A stretch of 64,000 nucleotides of DNA from Nitrosomonas marina. Lineage in GTDB: Bacteria; Pseudomonadota; Gammaproteobacteria; Burkholderiales; Nitrosomonadaceae. Of the stretch, positions 58,577 through 64,000 are shown one piece after another. The notes under the pieces were generated by a model. The model saw only the letters and a list, made by a program, of their open reading frames with translations. It was not told the origin of the DNA and did no database searches. Within the stretch, counting starts at the first letter, position 1. Every line of letters starts with the position of its first letter. Made by a program: the position numbers and the translations under genes. The stretch is from assembly GCF_900110145.1 (NCBI RefSeq), contig NZ_FOCP01000008.1:1-64000 (forward strand), read 5' to 3'.

Positions 58577-58628
58577 TAAAATAACCGGTTGCTGCAATGC
58601 GTACGGCCTATTCTCAAAACCGCAACCG

Positions 58629-58660
58629 GTAAGGTGCCATTAAGTGAAGCGCAAAACACC
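58629..58660 (+). repeat. REP-like palindromic sequence 3
   Basis: GTAAGGTGCCATTAAGTGAA followed by GCGCAAAACACC, a diverged copy just past the 3' end of the dead transposase gene. Its outer arms no longer pair well. Confidence 0.6.
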
Positions 58661-58679
58661 AGATGATGAGACCAGTTCT

Positions 58680-59220
58680 TTACTCGTTGCAATTTACTGC
58701 ATCCTCATCACCACCTGCCCAATTAGGTGGATACACGTTATTTTCCACCAATTTATGAAATGTCGAATGCGGCCAATCGGCTACATATTTGACCAAACCA
58801 TGCTTGACCGGATTGATGTGCAAATAATCCATGTGGGCATTGAAATCACGCTGATTCCGAATCAAATGCTCCCAAATACCGTCGTTGCCAAATACCCCGC
58901 TCACCACGGCGTGTACGTGAAGCGTTACGTATTTCTTCTTGCGGCAGCCCTTTGGAAAATCCCATTTTGATTAACCGCCAGCGTGTCGAAAAATTCATGT
59001 CATTTGACGGCAATTCAATCACGCAATGCAGGTGATCCGGCAACACCACCCAACCGTGAACGACAAACGGGTGCGCCTTTCGTACCGTCGCGACCGATGT
59101 CCGCAACAGACCAATATGCCGCGTCAACAAATCATTTCCTTGCCGTTTCAACAGATTTACAGTCCAATGGTGCAATGCCCGCTGGTTATTGCACCCTACA
59201 AACTCACCACTAACATTCAT
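58680..59220 (-). pseudogene. REP-associated tyrosine transposase (RAYT), inactive
   Basis: Two frames together read as a RAYT (TnpA-REP), a Y1-type transposase related to IS200 that acts on REP hairpins. The upstream frame (59220-58846) contains VVLPDHLHCVIELP with the His-x-His metal motif. The second frame (to 58680) contains WEHLIRNQRDFNAHMDYLH and NPVKHGLVKYVADWPHSTFH with the family C-terminal signature. They are separated by one extra T near 58874 (TATTTGGGAG in place of TATTGGGAG). The first 15 or so codons of the usual N-terminus are missing and replaced by REP copy 4. It is doubly broken and should not be active. Confidence 0.85.
59168..59199 (-). repeat. REP-like palindromic sequence 4 (inverted)
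   Basis: On the minus strand it reads GTAGGGTGCAATAACCAGCG followed by GGCATTGCACCA, opposite in orientation to copies 1-3. It sits inside the start of the dead RAYT gene, where it has replaced the normal N-terminal codons. Inverted REPs around a RAYT are the usual arrangement. A more degenerate version (GTAGGG ... TTGCACC) lies at 59265-59297. Confidence 0.7.
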
Positions 59221-59229
59221 ATTGAATAA
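59219..59229 (+). repeat. 11-bp direct repeat, right end of inserted module
   Basis: ATATTGAATAA, identical to 57626-57636 at the yicC stop codon. It marks the far end of the FGE/REP/RAYT segment. Confidence 0.6.
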
Positions 59230-59386
59230 TATTTCACACTAGGAAATTTATCACCCAATTACGGGTAGGGTTTAAATAAACAGAGCATATTGCACCAAAA
59301 CAGACACACCCATGGGTGCATTCCGTTGGATATTGCATATCTGTTGATCTCAAGTTGAATCGGACGATTCTTTCAGGAAACATATT

Positions 59387-61060
59387 TCATTCTGCCGCAC
59401 TGTTTTGCAGCATCTCCGCCGCATGTTTACGCGTGGCTTCGGTCATTTTCACGCCGCCCAGCATGCGTGCGATTTCGTCCACGCGTTGATCGTTGTCGAG
59501 CATCGTTATGCGGCTTTGTATCTGTTGACTGTCGGTTTCCTCTGTTTTGGTCACCTGCAAGTGGTGATCGCCTGCGGCGGCCACCTGCGGCAGATGGGTG
59601 ATGCACATCACCTGCCGTGAACGGCCGAGCTGTTTTAGCAACTGGCCGACTATTTCTGCGACGCGTCCGCCGATACCGACATCCACTTCATCGAAAACAA
59701 GCGTCGGTACCGAACCGGTCTGGCTGGCGATAACCTGTATCGCCAGGCTAATGCGGGACAACTCTCCACCCGAAGCCACCCTGGCGAGGGGCTTGAGCGC
59801 CAGCCCTTTGTGCGCGGCAACCTGAAACTCGACCTGCTCCAGACCGCTCGCATTCCCCTGCTCCAGCGGTTCAAACGCAACTGAAAATTTGCCGCCGACC
59901 ATGGCAATTGTCTGCATGGCTTCGGTTACAGCTTTTGCCATAGTCTTTCCGGCTTTGCGCCGTTTTCCACTGAGCTTTCCTGCAAGTTCGCGATAGGTTG
60001 CCAGTGCAGCCTGCTCCTGCTCAGCCAATTGGGTAAGATTTCCGCCACCGTCCAGTGATTCGAGCTGAGCAGATACATCATCAAGCAAAGCTGGCAATGC
60101 TTCGGGCGCGACGCGGTATTTTCTGGCCATGCCGTGGATGACTGTTACGCGTTGTTCGACTTCCTGCAGATATTGCGGATCGATATCAAGTTGCTGCCGG
60201 TAATGCCTGAGTTCGTAAATACTTTCCTGTACCTGTATCTGGGCAGAATCCAGCAGGTCAATCACAGTCTGCAACTGACTGTCGTATTCGAGCAGATTCT
60301 GCAACCGGCTTTTCACCGCGCCGATTTGTGAAACTGCGGCGGTATCATTTTCCGACAATAATTCGATCCCGCTCTGGGTCGCTTCCAGTAAACCGGCCAG
60401 GTTGGAAAGCCGGCTGTGGTCCGTCTGCAAAGTTTCCCACTCATTGGCAGTCAGGTTGAGTTCCGAGAGTTCACGCTTTTGCCATTCGAACTGTTCGCGT
60501 TTTTCAAGCGACTCGGCCAACCGCTGTTCGCAATCGACCCGCTCCTGCTGGATATCCTGCCAGCTTTGAAATGCAGTTTTAACGGCTTGCGAAAGTTCAC
60601 AGCAACCGGCGAACGCATCCAGCAATTCGCGCTGGGCCGATTTCTGCATTAAGGCCTGGTGTGCGTGCTGACTGTGGACGGCAACCAGATAGTCTCCGGC
60701 AGTACGCAATTGCTGCAACGTCACTGTATGGCCGTTGATCAGTGCGCGTGAACGGCCGCTGGCGTCCAGTACGCGTCGCAGGATGCAGCTACCCGAGTCG
60801 CCCTGCAAATCATGTTGATCCAGCCACTCACAAAATTCCGGTAACGCTTCAGTATCAAACAGCGCGCTGATCTCTGCACGTTCGCATCCCTGGCGAATCA
60901 GGCTGCTATCACCACGCTCGCCCAGGGTCAGTGACAAAGCGTCGATCATGATAGACTTGCCGGCCCCGGTTTCACCGGTCAACACCGTAAAACCGGCGGA
61001 AAACTCCAGTTCCATATGGTCGACAATGACAAAATTGCTGATACTGAGCAGTCTGAGCAT
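59387..61060 (-). CDS. recN: DNA repair protein RecN
   Basis: A 557-residue SMC-like ATPase for double-strand-break repair. Walker A GETGAGKS is at about 29-36, the long coiled-coil arms lie at about 160-360, and the C-terminal signature ASGGELSRISLAIQ and Walker B LVFDEVDVGIGG follow near 430-475. The ATG at 61060 gives MLRLLSISNFVIVDH, the family start. nadK lies 15 bases upstream on the same strand, as in many proteobacteria. Confidence 0.97.
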   Translation of the reverse strand: MLRLLSISNFVIVDHMELEFSAGFTVLTGETGAGKSIMIDALSLTLGERGDSSLIRQGCERAEISALFDTEALPEFCEWLDQHDLQGDSGSCILRRVLDASGRSRALINGHTVTLQQLRTAGDYLVAVHSQHAHQALMQKSAQRELLDAFAGCCELSQAVKTAFQSWQDIQQERVDCEQRLAESLEKREQFEWQKRELSELNLTANEWETLQTDHSRLSNLAGLLEATQSGIELLSENDTAAVSQIGAVKSRLQNLLEYDSQLQTVIDLLDSAQIQVQESIYELRHYRQQLDIDPQYLQEVEQRVTVIHGMARKYRVAPEALPALLDDVSAQLESLDGGGNLTQLAEQEQAALATYRELAGKLSGKRRKAGKTMAKAVTEAMQTIAMVGGKFSVAFEPLEQGNASGLEQVEFQVAAHKGLALKPLARVASGGELSRISLAIQVIASQTGSVPTLVFDEVDVGIGGRVAEIVGQLLKQLGRSRQVMCITHLPQVAAAGDHHLQVTKTEETDSQQIQSRITMLDNDQRVDEIARMLGGVKMTEATRKHAAEMLQNSAAE

Positions 61061-61075
61061 GGTCAAGGTAATGGA

Positions 61076-61948
61076 TTAATGCAGTTCACTCCACCCCAGT
61101 TTTTCACGCAACATGCGGTAATAACTATGATTGACGGAGTGCAACAGGCGAACCGTCTTGGGAAAACGTCTGATGATAATGCGGTCGGATTGCTCCAGAT
61201 CGTAGCAGGAATGGCTGTCGCAGTGTACGCGCGCATCAAGCGAACTGAGCATATGCACTTCGACACTTGCATCGGGCCCGACCACGATCGGGCGATTGCT
61301 CAGCGTATGCGGACAGACCGGCACCAGCGCAATCAGATCCAGGCTTGGATGAAGAATGGGGCCGCCTGACGACAACGCATAAGCCGTCGATCCCGTCGGT
61401 GTCGCGATAATCAGTCCATCGGAACGCATCGTGTTGACGTATTCATTATTGATGCTAATCTGAAACTCAACCATACCGCTGCTCATACCCCGGTAAAGCA
61501 CCACGTCATTGAACGCCAGCGCACTGAATACGCTGCTGTCATTGCGGATTACCTCAGCATACAACAGCATGCGGCGTTCCGCCGTATAATGCCCCTGCAG
61601 CATCTCGTTAAGCGTTTCCAGCATGGTGTCGGTCGACAGGTCCGTCAAAAAACCCAGACGCCCCTGGTTGATGCCGATCAGCGGCACATCATAGGACGCC
61701 AGCATGCGGGCGATATTCAACATGGTACCGTCACCACCCATTACTACGGCAAGATCGGCCTGACGGCCGATTTCTTCGAGTGTCAGTGCTTTGTACGTAT
61801 CATTCGGCAGATAAGAAGCGGTTAAATGATCAACAAAAACCTCAAATTCCAGCCTGGTCAAATATTCAGCAAGATCGAGAATAGGCGCCGCTATCTCCGG
61901 ATTCTTATGCTTACCTATCAACGCTATCGATTTAAATGGAAAACTCAT
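61076..61948 (-). CDS. nadK: NAD kinase
   Basis: A 290-residue enzyme that phosphorylates NAD to NADP. The GGDGTMLN motif with its catalytic Asp is near residues 72-79, and the MRSDGLIIATPTGSTAYALSSGGPI stretch (about 169-193) binds NAD. It is the first gene of the nadK-recN pair and is divergent from hrcA. The length matches the proteobacterial family. Confidence 0.97.
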   Translation of the reverse strand: MSFPFKSIALIGKHKNPEIAAPILDLAEYLTRLEFEVFVDHLTASYLPNDTYKALTLEEIGRQADLAVVMGGDGTMLNIARMLASYDVPLIGINQGRLGFLTDLSTDTMLETLNEMLQGHYTAERRMLLYAEVIRNDSSVFSALAFNDVVLYRGMSSGMVEFQISINNEYVNTMRSDGLIIATPTGSTAYALSSGGPILHPSLDLIALVPVCPHTLSNRPIVVGPDASVEVHMLSSLDARVHCDSHSCYDLEQSDRIIIRRFPKTVRLLHSVNHSYYRMLREKLGWSELH

Positions 61949-62139
61949 TACTGAATATTAATTAACCTGCAATTTTTGTGCCGGCTTCATGTCTGTATAC
62001 AAACTGTCATGCGTGTACTCTACAAAGCCGGTTAATTCGATAAAATTAGCATACCGACTGTAAGGCAAACAACTGTAAAATAGTATGCCACAACGGTAAC
62101 CCCGAATGATCCGGCAATGATTGTTAATCAAATACCGGA

Positions 62140-62157
62140 TTCAGAAATATTTCTGAA
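62140..62157. promoter_or_regulatory. Perfect 18-base palindrome upstream of hrcA
   Basis: TTCAGAAATATTTCTGAA reads the same on both strands, and AAAAAGG follows. It lies 139 bases before hrcA and 191 bases before nadK. It may be a repressor operator or an RNA hairpin. It does not resemble CIRCE; the unspaced symmetry and AT-rich core are unlike most heat-shock elements. Confidence 0.5.
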
Positions 62158-62215
62158 AAAGGATGAAAATAATATGCTACGCCCATATATCCTTCATTAA
62201 GGAGTTTAGCATTAT

Positions 62216-62287
62216 ATGAAAGAATTTATACTAACCCGTCGATATCAAAAACAGACAGAACAATTTAAATTACTCAGATTGTTGTAA
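62216..62287 (+). CDS. Possible 23-residue leader peptide before hrcA
   Basis: ATG AAA GAA ... TTG TTG TAA, 23 codons, preceded by AAGGAG 11 bases upstream and ending 9 bases before the hrcA start codon. The peptide is Lys/Arg/Gln-rich (MKEFILTRRYQKQTEQFKLL) with no known motif. A translated leader this close could couple to or attenuate hrcA, but a chance frame is quite possible. Confidence 0.25.
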   Translation: MKEFILTRRYQKQTEQFKLLRLL

Positions 62288-62296
62288 AATCAGCAT

Positions 62297-63316
62297 ATGC
62301 TTAATGAAAGAGCCCAAATACTGCTAAAAACACTGGTAGAGCGATATATTTACGAAGGTCAGCCGGTGGGGTCACGTTCGTTATCCAAATTTTCGGGCCT
62401 TGACTTGAGTCCGGCGACCATACGCAACGTCATGGCTGACCTGGAGGAAATGGGGCTGGTCATGAGCCCTCATACATCCGCCGGCCGGATTCCGACCCCC
62501 AAAGGCTACCGGCTGTTTATCGATCATCTGCTGGTGATCAAATCACTACGCGAAGACGAGCTGCATCAGCTTGAGAACCAGTTGCACCCTGACAACCCGA
62601 CTCGTCTGGTCAACGCGGCTTCGCAACTGTTGTCTGAATTGACGCATTTTGCCGGTGTCGTTGTGACGCCAAAGCGCACCGGCGCTGTTTTCCGCTATAT
62701 CGAGTTTATGGCGTTATCGGAAAAAAGAATTCTGCTGATTATCGTTACGCCCGACGGCGATGTGCAAAACCGCATCATTTTCACCGACACGCCCTACAGT
62801 CAGACCGACCTGATTGAGGCCGGCAATTTTATCAATCAACACTATGCCGGCTGCACACTCGACGAAATCCGCAGCCGGGTGCAGACCGAACTGAAACAGC
62901 TCAGACAGGACATGACCAAATTGATGAACGCGGCGATAGAAGCCGGCGGCGACGCGGTCAAGGAAAGCAGCGAGGTCGTCGTACTCGCCGGCGAACGCAG
63001 GCTGCTCGACACACTGGATGCATCAGAGAGTCTGTCCAGTCTCAAAAAACTGTTTGAATTATTTGAGCGTAAAACAAAACTGCTGCAGCTACTTGAGCTC
63101 AGCCGTAACGCACACGGCGTTAAAATTTTTATTGGCGGCGAGTCTGACGTTGCCGCGTTTGACGAATTCAGCGTTATCACGGCGCCATACGAAACGGAAG
63201 GCTCGGTTGTCGGCACTGTCGGTGTAATCGGCCCCAGACGTATGGCATACGAGCGCATTATTCCGATTGTCGATGTGACTGCGAAACTGTTGTCCAGCAG
63301 TCTGTCAAAACAATAA
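62297..63316 (+). CDS. hrcA: Heat-inducible transcription repressor HrcA
   Basis: A 339-residue repressor of class I heat-shock genes (groESL, dnaK). An N-terminal winged helix (about 1-75; LSPATIRNVMADLEEMGLV and SAGRIPTPKGYRLFIDHLL) is followed by the GAF-like dimer domain with IGGESDVAAFDEFSVITAPY and the C-terminal VGVIGPRRMAYERIIPIVD. It is followed within 44 bases by hemH, so the two may be cotranscribed. The dnaK cluster is not in the window. Confidence 0.97.
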   Translation: MLNERAQILLKTLVERYIYEGQPVGSRSLSKFSGLDLSPATIRNVMADLEEMGLVMSPHTSAGRIPTPKGYRLFIDHLLVIKSLREDELHQLENQLHPDNPTRLVNAASQLLSELTHFAGVVVTPKRTGAVFRYIEFMALSEKRILLIIVTPDGDVQNRIIFTDTPYSQTDLIEAGNFINQHYAGCTLDEIRSRVQTELKQLRQDMTKLMNAAIEAGGDAVKESSEVVVLAGERRLLDTLDASESLSSLKKLFELFERKTKLLQLLELSRNAHGVKIFIGGESDVAAFDEFSVITAPYETEGSVVGTVGVIGPRRMAYERIIPIVDVTAKLLSSSLSKQ

Positions 63317-63360
63317 CACTATGCAGCTTTCCGACTCATTTGCACTAAAGGCCTAGAACC

Positions 63361-64000
63361 ATGAGTAATGAACCCCAATTCCAGCATGGCACACCGGGCA
63401 AAACAGGCGTGCTCCTGATCAACCTGGGCACACCCGACGCCCCGACCAAAGAGGCGCTGCGCCCCTATCTCCGGGAATTCCTGAGCAATCCGCGTGTTAT
63501 CGAAGTGCCGCGGCTGATCTGGTGGCCGATTTTATACGGATTCATTCTGCCGTTCAGGCCCAAACAATCGGCAGAAAAATACGCCCTGATCTGGACATCC
63601 GAAGGGTCTCCGCTGAAAGTGCATACCGAACGCCAGGCAGCGTTACTGGCCGAAGCGCTGCAGAATTCTGCCAACCCGGCGCCAATGGTTGAATACGCCA
63701 TGAATATCGGCAACCCATCCGTCACCAGTGTCATCAATAAAATGGTCGATGCCGGTTGCGACCGCATTCTGGTCATTCCGCTGTTTCCACAGTATGCGGC
63801 AAGCAGCACCGCCGCTGCCATGGATGCCGTTTTTGCCGCGCTTGGGCCGGTTCGCAATATGCCGGCCATTCGCACCGTCAAGCAATATCATGACCATTCG
63901 GGATATATCGCAGCGCTGGCTCAAAACATTCGCGATTACTGGGAACAGCATGGTCAGCCCGACAAACTGATCATCAGCTTTCATGGTGTCCCACGCAGAA
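63361..64000 (+). CDS. hemH: Ferrochelatase (5' part)
   Basis: The first 213 codons of ferrochelatase, which inserts iron into protoporphyrin IX at the end of haem synthesis. Recognised by [13 protein letters not shown] near residues 17-29, [26 protein letters not shown] and ISFHGVP at the end of the window, where the catalytic His lies. The C-terminal part is beyond the window edge. The ATG follows hrcA by 44 bases. Confidence 0.95.
   Translation, partial: MSNEPQFQHGTPGKTGVLLINLGTPDAPTKEALRPYLREFLSNPRVIEVPRLIWWPILYGFILPFRPKQSAEKYALIWTSEGSPLKVHTERQAALLAEALQNSANPAPMVEYAMNIGNPSVTSVINKMVDAGCDRILVIPLFPQYAASSTAAAMDAVFAALGPVRNMPAIRTVKQYHDHSGYIAALAQNIRDYWEQHGQPDKLIISFHGVPRR

Larger units (their letters stand above)
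61949..62296. other. nadK-hrcA divergent intergenic region
   Basis: About 350 bases. It holds an 18-base palindrome at 62140-62157 and a possible 23-codon leader frame at 62216-62287, both listed separately. No CIRCE operator (TTAGCACTC-N9-GAGTGCTAA), the usual HrcA target, was found here. Promoter boxes could not be set with confidence. Confidence 0.5.

Noticed and set aside
62199-62210. CIRCE half-site before hrcA
   Set aside because: GGAGTTTAGC only loosely resembles one arm and the second arm is missing.

Overview
This 64 kb window is chromosomal sequence from a betaproteobacterium. The gene order leuC-(entericidin)-leuD-leuB-asd-fimV-truA-trpF-trpB-trpA-accD-folC-dedD-cvpA-purF-metZ is the arrangement I associate with Betaproteobacteria. 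The moderate GC content and protein style suggest Nitrosomonas or a close relative, but that is inference: no ammonia-oxidation gene, rRNA or tRNA is present to confirm it. No CRISPR array, prophage or intact transposase was seen.

Layout. (1) 1-17.5 kb is an accessory, patchy region. It holds a broken slipin gene, a short-chain dehydrogenase, a SpoIIAA-like protein, a LysE-type exporter, a lone GH13 glycosidase, an RND efflux pair, a remnant of an integron cassette array without integrase (one convincing attC site and up to three cassette-like genes, all on the minus strand), three copies of a 156-bp element with inverted ends, a zinc-ribbon methyltransferase, the lipocalin blc and several small exported or unknown proteins. 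(2) 17.5-23 kb holds motA-motB, a membrane-anchored methyltransferase, cysS and two tandem cyclophilins. (3) 23-40.5 kb is one long minus-strand gene string for leucine, aspartate-family, tryptophan, fatty-acid, folate, purine and methionine synthesis. It starts at a recognisable leuC promoter and ends at a hairpin after metZ. (4) 40.6-45.3 kb holds plsC, apaH, dapB, bamE, fur and a lytic transglycosylase. (5) 45.3-55.1 kb holds an unusual MutS-family ATPase with membrane helices, a MacAB-like export operon with two permeases joined by 4-base overlaps, and an orphan peptide-type ABC permease plus double ATPase. (6) 55.1-64 kb holds prfC, yicC, a 1.6-kb inserted module (an FGE-like protein, REP sequences and a dead REP-associated tyrosine transposase, bounded by 11-bp direct repeats), then recN, nadK, hrcA and the start of hemH.

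The core genes are ordinary housekeeping functions. The signals most worth a second look are the integrase-less cassette array with its 156-bp element, the REP/RAYT/FGE module inserted at the yicC stop codon, the membrane-spanning MutS relative, the incomplete peptide ABC system, and the palindrome plus possible leader peptide ahead of hrcA. Nothing here can be called a proven new system from sequence alone.
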